DNA of 64,000 bases from Crocosphaera chwakensis CCY0110 (GTDB lineage Bacteria > Cyanobacteriota > Cyanobacteriia > Cyanobacteriales > Microcystaceae). The notes beneath the pieces were generated by a model. That model did no database searches. It worked only from the letters and a program-made list of their open reading frames with translations, and was not told where the DNA came from. This document shows positions 44,535 through 53,214 of this stretch, one piece after another. The stretch covers positions 70,960 to 134,959 of the forward strand of contig NZ_AAXW01000013.1 of the NCBI RefSeq assembly GCF_000169335.1, in the 5' to 3' direction. How positions within the stretch are numbered: the first letter of the stretch is position 1; each line of letters opens with the position of its first letter. The translations under genes were made by a program, and so were the position numbers.

Positions 44535-44852
44535 TTAGAATGTATGAGCGTGCAACACCTCCATCACGTCACAGATATAGGCGATGCCCGAATAATCGTC
44601 GAAAAACTGCGCTGCGACCTCATCCGAAATCTTTACGGCCATATCCCGATTGGGGGTAAGTACCTCGAACTTTACATTTGAGAAGGCATCGCCAACAGTG
44701 GGTTGTCCTGACGAGCGCACGCCTCGGCTACCTTTACCGCCAGCTGCTACCACTGTATAACCGGTAGCGCCGGCTTTGTCGATGATTTTGGCAACTTTTT
44801 TCAGCAGTACTTTTTCCGTGACTATAACGAGTTTACTAGCTTTTTGGGTCAT
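44535..44852 (-). CDS. sbtB: PII-like regulator SbtB, lacking the C-terminal Cys loop
   Basis: 105 residues with the PII-like ferredoxin fold: SKLVIVTEKVLLKKVAKIID, the nucleotide-binding T-loop region GGKGSRGVRSSGQP (about 39-52) and YSGIAYICDVMEV near the end. SbtB binds cAMP, AMP, ADP or ATP and regulates the bicarbonate transporter SbtA. Well-studied SbtB proteins end HTFCGPEGC, whose cysteines form a redox switch; here the protein stops right after HTF. It is encoded divergently from sbtA, about 1.1 kb away, unlike the usual sbtA-sbtB operon. Its base composition is richer in G+C than the surroundings. Confidence 0.88.
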   Translation of the reverse strand: MTQKASKLVIVTEKVLLKKVAKIIDKAGATGYTVVAAGGKGSRGVRSSGQPTVGDAFSNVKFEVLTPNRDMAVKISDEVAAQFFDDYSGIAYICDVMEVLHAHTF

Positions 44853-45347
44853 TTAGGTTACCTCTTTACGCGTTCTGTTGTAACAATTTAAGACAAAAAT
44901 CTATGGTTTTGCTTTAAACCATACCTTTAAGTATATACCAAAGATTGAGTAAATCTACTACCCTCTGTTGAGAAAGATTGACTCAGATTAATAAAAAACA
45001 CTTATTCTTTTTCCGCTATGACTACCATTCAACATCAAATTTAAGGGGTCATAGAAATGCCAATCTATTTCAAATGATAAGTTTTTATTATTAAAAGATT
45101 AGACAAGTTTGAAGGAATACTTTCTAAAAAATGTTGTTTGTTAGGCCGGCATTACATATACTCAAGTTTATGGTGTTTACTTAAAAAATAGACTTATATC
45201 TATAAATCAAGCCCAAGTAGCTCAAAGACACAACCACTGTTTTGAAGCCACTACACCCATTATATAGGTGAATTTTCGGCAGATGTTCCATTAGATACAG
45301 GTAAGTGGCCTGTAAACAATACATAGAACCAGCATGGAGTGAAACTT
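44853..45347. other. Intergenic region upstream of sbtB and of the small membrane protein
   Basis: Contains an ATGGTTT/AAACCAT hairpin near 44903, probably in the sbtB promoter or leader region. No gene was recognised. A frame near 45195 (with RHNHCFEA) is short and unsupported. Confidence 0.4.
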
Positions 45348-45602
45348 ATGAATCAGTTTGAATCGAAGCAGTTACAGCCAAAGTTAGATGCAAATGAAGG
45401 GTGGTTAGTACAGGTGTATAGCAGTAATCGTCGCTTGCTCTGTGTTTTAGAACCTTCTCATGCTTGGATCTTCTTGATTGGTTGTGGTATTGGTTTACTG
45501 CTTTCAGTCATTTGGATTAACGTTGCTCGGTACAGTCCCCCCTTAGACCAGACCTCGGCACAGACCTCGGCAACGGAGTTACCAACGTTGCCAGTGGATT
45601 GA
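45348..45602 (+). CDS. Small membrane protein between sbtB and sbtA
   Basis: 84 residues from the ATG at 45348 (GGAG lies 9-12 bp before it; a GTG three codons earlier is an alternative). One membrane helix (about 44-66) follows a charged N-terminal segment (KQLQPKLDANEGWLVQVYSS). The C-terminus is Pro/Thr-rich. A strong terminator follows. It lies in the same GC-richer segment as sbtA. Function unknown; a link with bicarbonate uptake is only positional. Confidence 0.6.
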   Translation: MNQFESKQLQPKLDANEGWLVQVYSSNRRLLCVLEPSHAWIFLIGCGIGLLLSVIWINVARYSPPLDQTSAQTSATELPTLPVD

Positions 45603-45633
45603 TTAAATCCATTTTCCTTGAGACATTGTTACA

Positions 45634-45663
45634 CTCCCACGAGGTTCTACCCGTGGGATTTTT
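45634..45663 (+). terminator. Rho-independent terminator
   Basis: TCCCACG and CGTGGGA form a stem around AGGTTCTACC, followed by TTTTT. It ends the 45348-45602 transcript. Confidence 0.85.
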
Positions 45664-45712
45664 GCTTTTAACATTAATGAGAAGCGAGAATCGCCGAACA
45701 TAAGAAAAGCTT

Positions 45713-45751
45713 ATGACATAAATTTGAAACGCAATATCAAAATTATGTCAT
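45713..45751. promoter_or_regulatory. Inverted repeat upstream of sbtA, possible operator
   Basis: ATGACATAA and TTATGTCAT, perfect 9-bp arms separated by 21 bases, about 250 bp before the sbtA start. The two-turn spacing would suit a dimeric or tetrameric regulator. I could not match it to the known CcmR/NdhR or CmpR motifs. Confidence 0.4.
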
Positions 45752-45997
45752 TTGTTGTGAAAATTTTCGCATTTTAGTATAGACTTAAACACATAGAAAT
45801 TCGGATCTTGATAGATCAGAATATATAAAGGGCTGTACAGAACTTCTAATTCCGTTCTGGGAGGCATTATCTCTGAACCAGTATTGGTAGTTTTTCTTAT
45901 GACATCTGTACTGTATGAGGCAAGTAGCTTCACCCTTACTTTTAAAAGCTCATTTATCACAATAATCGCTCTTCGTTAGAGGAGGAAGGAGGTATTA

Positions 45998-47188
45998 ATG
46001 GATTTCTTATCCGATTTTTTGACGAAATTCGTCTCGCAATTACAGTCCCCCACACTCGGCTTTTTAATTGGTGGTGCGGTCGCTGCAGCCGTCAGTAGCC
46101 GACTGGCAATTCCAGATGCGATCTATAAGTTCATCGTTTTCATGCTGCTTATTAAAGTTGGTCTGAAGGGCGGTATTGCGATCCGCGAGTCTAATATAAC
46201 TGAGATACTTTTGCCTGCGCTGTTCGCCGTCTTAATAGGTATCTTGATCGTGTTTATCGCGCGCCACACTTTGGCGAAGCTACCGAACGTCAAAGTAGTG
46301 GATGCCATTGCGACAGGTGGTTTGTTCGGTGCTGTCAGTGGCTCTACTCTCGCTGCCGGTCTGTCGGTACTCGACGCGCAAGGCATGGAATACGAGGCCT
46401 GGTCTGCTGCACTCTATCCCTTCATGGACATACCAGCGCTTGTGACTGCGATCGTTTTAGCTAGTGTTTATACCAGCAAGCAAAAGCAGCGTGCTGCTGC
46501 AGAAGAGTATCGTAGCAAGCAGGAGTTTTACGATCAGGAGCCGGTTGCCTCAGGCGCTTATGCTACTACCGAGCAAGGCGGTACTGGAGACACTTATGGC
46601 ATGAATCAAGGCGGTAGCGCAGGGGGATACTCTAGCAAGCAGCGTATTACCGCAAGCGGATATCCTCACGAAGAACAAAGTAATCGCGTCGAAATATGGC
46701 CAATTATTAAGGATAGTCTCCAGGGTTCTGCTTTATCAGCACTGTTACTCGGTCTCGCTCTCGGTTTGCTAACTCGTCCCGAAAGTGTCTATGAAAGCTT
46801 CTATGAGCCTCTTTTCCGTGGACTGCTTTCCATCCTAATGATCGTAATGGGTATGGAAGCGACAGCAAGAATTAACGAGCTGCGTAAAGTAGCCCAGTGG
46901 TACGCTGTCTATGCTTTTGTTGCACCCTTACTTCATGGGTTTATTGCCTTCGGTCTCGGCATGATTGCTCACTATGCTACAGGATTCAGCGCTGGTGGTG
47001 TTGTAATTCTAGCTGTCATTGCTGCCTCTAGTTCAGATATCTCTGGTCCCCCCACTTTACGCGGTGGTATCCCCTCAGCCAATCCCTCCGCTTACATCGG
47101 TGCGTCCACAGCTGTTGGTACCCCGGTTGCAATTGCTTTAGGAATCCCCCTATTCATCGGGCTTGCCCAGGCAGTGATGGGTGGCTAA
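45998..47188 (+). CDS. sbtA: Sodium-dependent bicarbonate transporter SbtA
   Basis: 396 residues with two five-helix repeats. The N-terminal repeat begins SDFLTKFVSQLQSPTLGFLI, and the second includes QGSALSALLLGLALGLLTR. The substrate/Na+ site signatures (GLFGAVSGSTLAAGL, SSDISGPPTLRGGIPSANPS) are complete. A long cytosolic loop (about 158-228), Gly/Tyr/Gln-rich, joins the repeats. SbtA imports HCO3- with Na+ in the plasma membrane. A GAGGAGGAAGGAGG purine tract just before the ATG is unusually strong for this region. Base composition, rich in GCG, CTC and CTG codons, is clearly unlike the neighbouring genes and hints at transfer. Confidence 0.95.
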   Translation: MDFLSDFLTKFVSQLQSPTLGFLIGGAVAAAVSSRLAIPDAIYKFIVFMLLIKVGLKGGIAIRESNITEILLPALFAVLIGILIVFIARHTLAKLPNVKVVDAIATGGLFGAVSGSTLAAGLSVLDAQGMEYEAWSAALYPFMDIPALVTAIVLASVYTSKQKQRAAAEEYRSKQEFYDQEPVASGAYATTEQGGTGDTYGMNQGGSAGGYSSKQRITASGYPHEEQSNRVEIWPIIKDSLQGSALSALLLGLALGLLTRPESVYESFYEPLFRGLLSILMIVMGMEATARINELRKVAQWYAVYAFVAPLLHGFIAFGLGMIAHYATGFSAGGVVILAVIAASSSDISGPPTLRGGIPSANPSAYIGASTAVGTPVAIALGIPLFIGLAQAVMGG

Positions 47189-47519
47189 TCCCAGGCGGGT
47201 CGCGGTCTGCCGATGCTGCCCTAGCTCGGCGACTATGTGAACATCTATGTCGTTTCCATTCAAAAGCCACGTGGCCCATAGTCTAGGCTAATGACCAGAG
47301 AAAAAACACCTTAATCTCTATAAAATCGAGCAAAAAACAATTACCCTTACTAAAAAAGGCTCGTTTCAAGCTCTAATTTTAAATTTAATGGATTGAGTCG
47401 ACTATCTTTGGTCAAAAAGCCCTTTTCATTTGTCAATAGGTTGTTAAAAATATCTCTACTGAAAAGATTGTTATACACTAAGTTATCGTGCATCTATTAT
47501 GATGAAAGCTTCAATAATC
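47189..47519. other. Intergenic tail of the sbtA segment
   Basis: The first 100 bp keep the GC-rich character of sbtA and encode nothing convincing; the rest is AT-rich. The composition change near 47290 may mark the right edge of a transferred segment. Confidence 0.4.
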
Positions 47520-47984
47520 TCAAGATTGCACAATATGAACGGAACAATGAGAACGATGAATCACATAACTGCTAACGCTTCCTAAGATAATCTCACTCGC
47601 CATAGAATGTCCCCTACGTCCTATCACAATTAATTCAGCTTCCCATTCCTTAGCAAGACGACAAATAATAGGCCCCGGATTACCATTTTCTTGACGTAAT
47701 TCTGCTTGAATATTCATATCTTTAGCTTTTTGTGTCCAAGCTTCTAACTTCTGTAAACTTTCTTGTTGATATTGTTTCCAATCGCTTTTAAATTTCTCAA
47801 TCAAATCAATACTATAACTGCTGGCATAAGGGGCAAAACTAATAGGACTATCTTCAGCATTTTGGGATAATACGTTGACTAACATTAATTTTCCCTCTAT
47901 TGCTTTACATAATGTCAAAGCAACTTCAATCACTTGTTCAGCAATGGCAGAATTATCAACCGCAACGAGGATTTTACTGTACAT
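47520..47984 (-). CDS. Universal stress protein (UspA family)
   Basis: 154 residues. The opening MYSKILVAVDNSAIAEQVI and the ATP-binding motif GRRGHSMASEIILGSVSSYV (G-x2-G-x9-G-S) near residue 124 indicate an ATP-binding USP. Such proteins act as cytosolic stress or signalling dimers. Its partner is unknown. Single-gene unit. Confidence 0.88.
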   Translation of the reverse strand: MYSKILVAVDNSAIAEQVIEVALTLCKAIEGKLMLVNVLSQNAEDSPISFAPYASSYSIDLIEKFKSDWKQYQQESLQKLEAWTQKAKDMNIQAELRQENGNPGPIICRLAKEWEAELIVIGRRGHSMASEIILGSVSSYVIHRSHCSVHIVQS

Positions 47985-48126
47985 TTTAGTTTCTAATTAA
48001 CATAATAAAATTTATTATTTATATATTATCAGTTATCAAGTACCAGTATTAATTATGGTTCACTACTCACTGATGTCAAACCGAGAATAAGCTATAACTA
48101 AAAAGATCCATAAACCATGAGAAGTA

Positions 48127-48918
48127 ATGACAAACCCAAGCCATACAAGAAGAGGACTCGGTATCTGGTTTGAGCGATTAGTCGCAGCCATTTTATTAGG
48201 GGGTCAAGTCTTCTTTCATCTGCTCAAAACCAAGATTCATCGACGAAATACCCTAGAACAGATGAGTGTTGTTGGACCAGAATCTTTGACCATTGCCCTT
48301 ATTACAGCCGGTTTTGTGGGGATGGTGTTTACCATTCAAGTTGCCAGAGAATTTATCAGTTTTGGGGCTGCTTCAACCGTCGGAGGTGTATTAGCCTTAG
48401 CCTTAACTAGAGAATTAGCCCCCGTATTAACCGCCGTTGTGGTAGCCGGAAGAGTGGGGTCAGCTTTTGCTGCGGAAATTGGAACTATGCGCGTCACTGA
48501 GCAAATTGACGCTTTATATATGCTCAAAACCGATCCCATTGACTATTTAGTTTTACCTCGTGTGTTAGCTTGTTGTTTGATGTTACCAGTCTTAAATATT
48601 CTTTCGTTATTAACAGGAATGACAGGGGGATTATTGATTGCTAATGGATTGTATGATATTTCTCCCTATGTTTTTTTAACCTCTATCCGTAACTTTTTAG
48701 AATTATGGGATTTAGTGACTTCTGTGATTAAATCTATTGCTTTTGGAGGGTTAATTGCTGTTATTGGTTGTAGTTGGGGACTCACAACAACGGGAGGTGC
48801 AAAAGGAGTCGGTCAGTCTACGACAACGGCGGTAGTAACCTCATTATTAGCAGTTTTTGTGATTAACTTCTTTTTATCTTGGGTGATGTTTCAAGGCACA
48901 GGAAGTTCATCCTTTTAA
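48127..48918 (+). CDS. MlaE-family ABC transporter permease
   Basis: 263 residues, six hydrophobic segments. GFVGMVFTIQVAREFISFGA and ALTRELAPVLTAVVVAGRVG, then AEIGTMRVTEQIDAL, are MlaE-type signatures. In cyanobacteria and plastids (TGD1) this permease moves lipids between membranes with a separate ATPase and MCE protein, which are not next to it here. The lipid substrate is not known. Confidence 0.88.
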   Translation: MTNPSHTRRGLGIWFERLVAAILLGGQVFFHLLKTKIHRRNTLEQMSVVGPESLTIALITAGFVGMVFTIQVAREFISFGAASTVGGVLALALTRELAPVLTAVVVAGRVGSAFAAEIGTMRVTEQIDALYMLKTDPIDYLVLPRVLACCLMLPVLNILSLLTGMTGGLLIANGLYDISPYVFLTSIRNFLELWDLVTSVIKSIAFGGLIAVIGCSWGLTTTGGAKGVGQSTTTAVVTSLLAVFVINFFLSWVMFQGTGSSSF

Positions 48919-48972
48919 TCTAACGCTTGATGGTATCTTAAATAAAAGTAATAAAAATCCTATTTACAAATC

Positions 48973-50088
48973 ATGAGTTCTAATTCTCCTATTCGTGTCG
49001 CTGTTGTTGGAACAGGTTTTGGTCAAGCTATCCATATTCCGGGACTGCAACATCACCCTCGCACTGAGTTAGTTGGGGTTTACAATAGAGACTTAGGCAA
49101 GGCAAAAGCGATCGCAGATGATAATAATATTCCCCATGCGTTTAATAATTTGGACAAACTTCTGGCTACATCTGATATTGATGCAGTGACTTTATCCACT
49201 CCCCCGTTTCTACACTACGACATGGGAAAACAAATATTAGAAGCTGGTAAACACCTTCTGCTAGAAAAACCCATGGCTATGTCTGCACAAGAAACCAAAG
49301 CGTTGTATCAGTTAGCAGCAAAAAATAATCTAGTAGCCATTGCAGACTTTGAGTTTAGATATGTTCCAGCGTGGCAACTGTTGGCAGAAAAGTTACAAGA
49401 CGGTTATATCGGACAACCCAGACTGATTAAAATAGATTGGTTAGTGGCCAGTCGGGCGAACCCAGAACGGGGCTGGAACTGGTACGCTAGAAAGGATAGA
49501 GGGGGCGGTGTCTTAGGGGCTGTCGGTTCCCATGCGTTCGATTATATCCATTGGTTATTTGGTCCAGTGAAACGATTATGTGCGCGGTTGGTATGTGCTA
49601 TTAAAGAACGGCCAGATCCCCTTGAAAATGGCAAATTAAAGCCCGTTGATGCTGATGATACCTGTTTAATCATGTTGGAACTCGCAGACGGTACACCGGT
49701 GCAGTTAACCATTAGTTCTGTTACCTATAATGGTCGAGGTCATTGGCTAGAAGTGTACGGCGATCGCGGTACATTAGTCCTAGGTAGTGATAATTTAAAA
49801 GATTATGTGCATGGGTTCCATTTACAAGCAGGAACCGCAGGGAAACCCTTAACAGAGGTGGAAATTCCTAAACGGTTAGGGTTTCCTCAAGTATTTACCG
49901 ATGGACGTTTAGCTCCGTTTATTCGTATTGTTGATCGCTGGGTAGAAAGCATTGATCAAAAACAATCTTTAGCCCCATCTTTGTACGAAGGGGTTTATTC
50001 TCAATTATTAATGGACTTAACCCATCAATCTAGTGAAAAAGGGTCTTGGGTTGATGTCCCTGACTTAAACTCGTATATCAAGAGGTAG
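48973..50088 (+). CDS. Gfo/Idh/MocA-family oxidoreductase
   Basis: 371 residues. The Rossmann motif VAVVGTGFGQAIHIPG (about 8-23) and the family signature LLLEKPMAMSAQET (about 94-107) are clear. The C-terminal substrate domain includes RGGGVLGAVGSHAFDYIHWL, with the His likely near the active site. It is an NAD(P)-dependent dehydrogenase acting on a sugar or related polyol; substrate unknown. It follows the MlaE gene by 54 bp. Confidence 0.88.
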   Translation: MSSNSPIRVAVVGTGFGQAIHIPGLQHHPRTELVGVYNRDLGKAKAIADDNNIPHAFNNLDKLLATSDIDAVTLSTPPFLHYDMGKQILEAGKHLLLEKPMAMSAQETKALYQLAAKNNLVAIADFEFRYVPAWQLLAEKLQDGYIGQPRLIKIDWLVASRANPERGWNWYARKDRGGGVLGAVGSHAFDYIHWLFGPVKRLCARLVCAIKERPDPLENGKLKPVDADDTCLIMLELADGTPVQLTISSVTYNGRGHWLEVYGDRGTLVLGSDNLKDYVHGFHLQAGTAGKPLTEVEIPKRLGFPQVFTDGRLAPFIRIVDRWVESIDQKQSLAPSLYEGVYSQLLMDLTHQSSEKGSWVDVPDLNSYIKR

Positions 50089-50123
50089 GGTTATTCAACA
50101 TCCTACCCCCACTATTTTAACCA

Positions 50124-50582
50124 TTAAAGGGGTGCAACTTGAATTTCGATGGTTGCAGTGACTTCGGGATGAAGTTTAACGGTTGCTTCATAGAAACCAG
50201 TTTTATTAATGTCAGGGACAGTAATACCCCGACGATCTACTTCTTGGTTAGTTGCTGCTTGGATAGCGTCAGCTACTTCTGAAGTAGTAACCGTTCCAAA
50301 AATAGATTCCCCTTCCCCAACTTCTTTGCGAATGGTAAAGCGTTTGATAGTTTCGAGGGCTGTTTTTTTGTTTTCTGCTTGTTGTTTCTCCGCTAAGAGT
50401 CTTTGTCTCTCTTTTTCTCTACGTTGTTCTACCTGTTTGAGAATACCAGGAGTGGCAAGGGTGGCTAATTTTTGAGGAAGTAGATAATTTCTAGCGTATC
50501 CGGGAGCAACTTCTACTAAATCGCCGTCTTTTCCTAATTTATTAATGGGTTCATTCAATACCACTTGAACTCGTTTCGCCAT
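50124..50582 (-). CDS. rplI: Ribosomal protein L9
   Basis: 152 residues. The N-terminal rRNA-binding domain (VQVVLNEPINKLGKDGDLVE, then VAPGYARNYLLPQKLA) is followed by the long connecting helix (KQVEQRREKERQRLLAEKQQ) and the C-terminal domain. Complete and of standard length. Confidence 0.95.
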   Translation of the reverse strand: MAKRVQVVLNEPINKLGKDGDLVEVAPGYARNYLLPQKLATLATPGILKQVEQRREKERQRLLAEKQQAENKKTALETIKRFTIRKEVGEGESIFGTVTTSEVADAIQAATNQEVDRRGITVPDINKTGFYEATVKLHPEVTATIEIQVAPL

Positions 50583-50643
50583 AATGTGCTGTTCCTTTTT
50601 TGATTTTTGACCGCAACCTTTAATTATACAATATATTTTTCTA

Positions 50644-51159
50644 TCAGTTACCAGTTAACAGTGACCAGTGACCATTTAAAATCCATTGTATAACAGGAGA
50701 ATTAATAAAAGATGTATATAATCGTCCTGTTTTCCATAAACTATGTAATCGGGTTCCATGATAACCAAATAAAATCAATAAAAAAATAATTTGATAGTTT
50801 GGATTTTTTATGATTTTTATATAAATATTTGAGATATTTTTGTTGTTAACAATTTCCTGGATTAAATGAAAGCTTACAGTTAAAAAAATAATAAAAAGAA
50901 TAGGGCCGAATAAATGAAAATCAATTGCTTTTAAGAGATTTCCTTGAGCGATCGCTTTAAAGGATCGAGTTAATCCCCACCCAGGGCAAGGTATTCCTAC
51001 ATAGTGCAATAATGGACATCCTGGTAAAGGTAGTTTTAATCCTAAATTAGTTAAATAACTTACCAAAATTGGCAATACTAATAATAATAACTTAATGATT
51101 TTTTCCTTTTTTTTTAGAGAAGACAAATAATTAATTTTCTGTTTATTTGTTAATAACAT
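50644..51159 (-). CDS. DUF2752 membrane protein
   Basis: 171 residues. The family hallmark is CPLLHYVGIPCPGWGLTRSF, two Cys-containing segments before a short membrane helix. Two or three further helices follow. DUF2752 proteins are short membrane proteins of unknown role, present in many bacteria. It is the last of three minus-strand membrane-protein genes (51779 to 50644). Confidence 0.82.
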   Translation of the reverse strand: MLLTNKQKINYLSSLKKKEKIIKLLLLVLPILVSYLTNLGLKLPLPGCPLLHYVGIPCPGWGLTRSFKAIAQGNLLKAIDFHLFGPILFIIFLTVSFHLIQEIVNNKNISNIYIKIIKNPNYQIIFLLILFGYHGTRLHSLWKTGRLYTSFINSPVIQWILNGHWSLLTGN

Positions 51160-51177
51160 TATAAGATAAAATCTTGA

Positions 51178-51372
51178 CTATCGACGGCTAAATAAGTCTT
51201 CACCAAAACAAAGAAGATAAAGAATAACTGTCGTTGATTGTTGAAATATAACTAACTGAATAGTTTTTATAAAAAAGTTAACTTCTGATTGAGAATAAAC
51301 TGCCATCGATCCTCCTGCTAATATAGAAATGAGAATCAAAAAGATAATTTTTCTGTACTTCAATTTTATCAT
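51178..51372 (-). CDS. Small secreted or membrane protein
   Basis: About 64 residues from the ATG at 51372 (51402 is the alternative). One signal-like hydrophobic helix (about 8-27) and a second hydrophobic stretch. Between two genes of the same orientation, with short gaps, so probably real. No known domain. Confidence 0.45.
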   Translation of the reverse strand: MIKLKYRKIIFLILISILAGGSMAVYSQSEVNFFIKTIQLVIFQQSTTVILYLLCFGEDLFSRR

Positions 51373-51404
51373 AAAAACCCTACTTTCATTCACACAATAC
51401 ACTA

Positions 51405-51779
51405 TTAACCATAAGCTAAATATCCCAAGATTAAAACACTAAAACAAGGCATCAGAAGCAGTAACCAAGGAGACTTTTCTAGTTTTCTACAAATAGTTAC
51501 CCAAGCAATAATCAATTTAACAATAGCAACAATATTAATACAAGGAACAAAAAGTAAAATTGTCCATAAAAGGGGATTTTCTTCATCTCCTGCTTGAAAG
51601 TTGGCATAAGTTCCTAAAATTGGTATCCAAGCAAACCAAGCGTTTTCTACCCCACATTTTTCATAAATTTTCCAACAAAAAAAAGCACCTGCCAAATAGA
51701 CAATAATAGAAATTAAATTAGATAACGCAGAAGAAGCACCTGAACCAGATGTAGATTGCGCTAGAATTAAAGGTAACAT
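51405..51779 (-). CDS. DUF5684-like membrane protein
   Basis: 124 residues, four hydrophobic segments. KIYEKCGVENAWFAWIPILG and ICRKLEKSPWLLLLMPC are typical of the DUF5684 pattern found in small membrane proteins. Function unknown. First of a three-gene run with 51178-51372 and DUF2752. Confidence 0.7.
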   Translation of the reverse strand: MLPLILAQSTSGSGASSALSNLISIIVYLAGAFFCWKIYEKCGVENAWFAWIPILGTYANFQAGDEENPLLWTILLFVPCINIVAIVKLIIAWVTICRKLEKSPWLLLLMPCFSVLILGYLAYG

Positions 51780-51867
51780 TTTCTTAACTTCTAATTCTGT
51801 AAGATAACTTCCATATAATACATACTGTTTCTATTAAAATCTTCTAAAATTTAGTTTCTTTATAGAT

Positions 51868-52590
51868 TTAGCAGTAATCTTGATAAATCTGACCATCTGG
51901 CATTATTGCACCTTGTAAATTAGCATTAGTTAAAATGGTTCCTGTTAAATCTGCATCCTTTAAATTACTGTTAACTAAAATAGCATTACTCAGATCCGCA
52001 TAACTCAAATCTGCCCCCTGTAAATTGGCTTCTGTTAAATCAGTGGGAAAAGGCGATCGATAAGGTTCTTGTGTTAATTTTGCTCGACATAATCTTGCCC
52101 CCGATAAATTAGCCTGATATAATAAAGCTGAACTTAAATTGGCATAACATAAGTCTGCTTGGCTTAAATTTGCCTGTCCTAAATTGGTTCTTCTTTCAGA
52201 AGTTGGGCGCAAATCTACTTCATATAAAATAGCCCTTAATAAGATTGCTCCTGTTAAGTTTGCCCCACACAAACTAGCTTTACTTAAATAAGCATCCGTT
52301 AAGTTAGCATCAACTAATTTTGCCCCACTGAGATCCGCATCTCTTAATATTGCTTGAGATAAGTCTGCATCCCTTAAATCAGTCCCCCAAAGAATAGACT
52401 CGCTTAGATTAACTTTTTTTAAGTTTGCTTGACAAAAAATACTTTTTCCTAATCGAGATTGTCTTAAATCTGCACCCTGAAAATTAACACCAGAAAGAGT
52501 AATCTCAATTAAATCTGCTTCTCTGAGGACAATTTGACAGAAATTTCTCTCTCCTAGCCTATATTTACTCAATAATTCTTCTAATTCCAT
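51868..52590 (-). CDS. Pentapeptide-repeat protein
   Basis: 240 residues, almost entirely pentapeptide repeats of the A(D/N)L(S/R)x(A/S) type, interrupted near residues 125-135 (VDLRPTSERRTNLGQ) and 175-185 (TQEPYRSPFPTD). It has a short non-repeat N-terminus (LEELLSKYRLGERNFCQIVL) and ends MPDGQIYQDYC. No membrane segment, unlike the protein at 11153-12049. It should form a beta-helix; partner or target unknown. Confidence 0.85.
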   Translation of the reverse strand: MELEELLSKYRLGERNFCQIVLREADLIEITLSGVNFQGADLRQSRLGKSIFCQANLKKVNLSESILWGTDLRDADLSQAILRDADLSGAKLVDANLTDAYLSKASLCGANLTGAILLRAILYEVDLRPTSERRTNLGQANLSQADLCYANLSSALLYQANLSGARLCRAKLTQEPYRSPFPTDLTEANLQGADLSYADLSNAILVNSNLKDADLTGTILTNANLQGAIMPDGQIYQDYC

Positions 52591-52728
52591 TATTTATTTC
52601 CTATTTATCTTCTTTTTATTTTAGTCTTGATTACCTTGTATAGATAGGTTTCTTTGACTTCCTTTAATTTACAACTATTTAGTAATATAGGAACTTAGCA
52701 TTAATTAAGCTATAATTAAAGATCATAA

Positions 52729-52740
52729 TATGTTCACATA
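52729..52740. promoter_or_regulatory. Candidate operator before the ArsR-type gene
   Basis: TATGT-TC-ACATA, a perfect 5-bp-arm palindrome about 20 bp before the ATG at 52762. Autorepression by the ArsR-family product is a reasonable guess, as in other members. Confidence 0.45.
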
Positions 52741-52761
52741 GTTTGTTACCAATATAACAAT

Positions 52762-53169
52762 ATGCCAAAAATAACTGCATCTCAATATCCTAGTGAGACA
52801 ACCTTGTTAGGAAACCAAGACGTATCTAACTTATCCCCTGCTGTTTTAGGGATGATTGCTGATTTTTTTAAAGTCTTATCAGAGATGAGTCGCTTACAGA
52901 TTATTTGTGCCTTAAAAAATGGGGAAAAAAATGTTTCTCAAATCATTGAAATGACAGGGTTAGGACAAGCAAATGTCTCTAAACATTTAAAAGTATTAAC
53001 TCAAGCAGGAATTGTCAATAGAACTCAAGAAGGGGTCAACGTTTTTTATGCGATCGCAAATCCTTTAGTTTTTCCTTTATGTGATATTGTTTGTAATTCT
53101 ATCGCTACACAATTACAACAACAAAATCAACAATTAGAATCATTAAAAAGCTTTCAAGAGTTATTTTAA
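52762..53169 (+). CDS. ArsR/SmtB-family transcriptional regulator
   Basis: 135 residues with a winged HTH: FFKVLSEMSRLQIICALKNG, SQIIEMTGLGQANVSKHLKV and a wing at GIVNRTQEGVNVFYAIANP. It has Cys in ICALKNG (about residue 50) and a CDIVC pair (about 112-116), an arrangement resembling redox- or sulfide-sensing members such as BigR/SqrR. Typical metal sites (ELCVCDL) are absent. It does not lie next to an obvious target gene; the IS630 region follows. Confidence 0.82.
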   Translation: MPKITASQYPSETTLLGNQDVSNLSPAVLGMIADFFKVLSEMSRLQIICALKNGEKNVSQIIEMTGLGQANVSKHLKVLTQAGIVNRTQEGVNVFYAIANPLVFPLCDIVCNSIATQLQQQNQQLESLKSFQELF

Positions 53170-53187
53170 ACTTTTAACAATTATTGA

Positions 53188-53214
53188 TTACCAAATTTCA
53201 CTTAAATCTAATAT
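53188..53214 (-). pseudogene. Severed 3' end of the Uma2 gene 54441-55055
   Basis: On the minus strand these bases read ILDLSEIW and a TAA stop. Removing the IS630 DNA between 53215 and 54440 (with its TA target duplication) joins them to LPGF of the truncated Uma2 gene, giving LPGFILDLSEIW, close to the C-terminus of the intact paralogue (LPRFMLELREIV). Confidence 0.8.

Noticed and set aside
45748..45960. 70-residue minus-strand frame upstream of sbtA
   Set aside because: Lies in the sbtA promoter region, overlaps the inverted repeat and has no recognisable features.
47393..47575. 60-residue plus-strand frame
   Set aside because: No ribosome site, overlaps the universal stress gene end and reads as random sequence.
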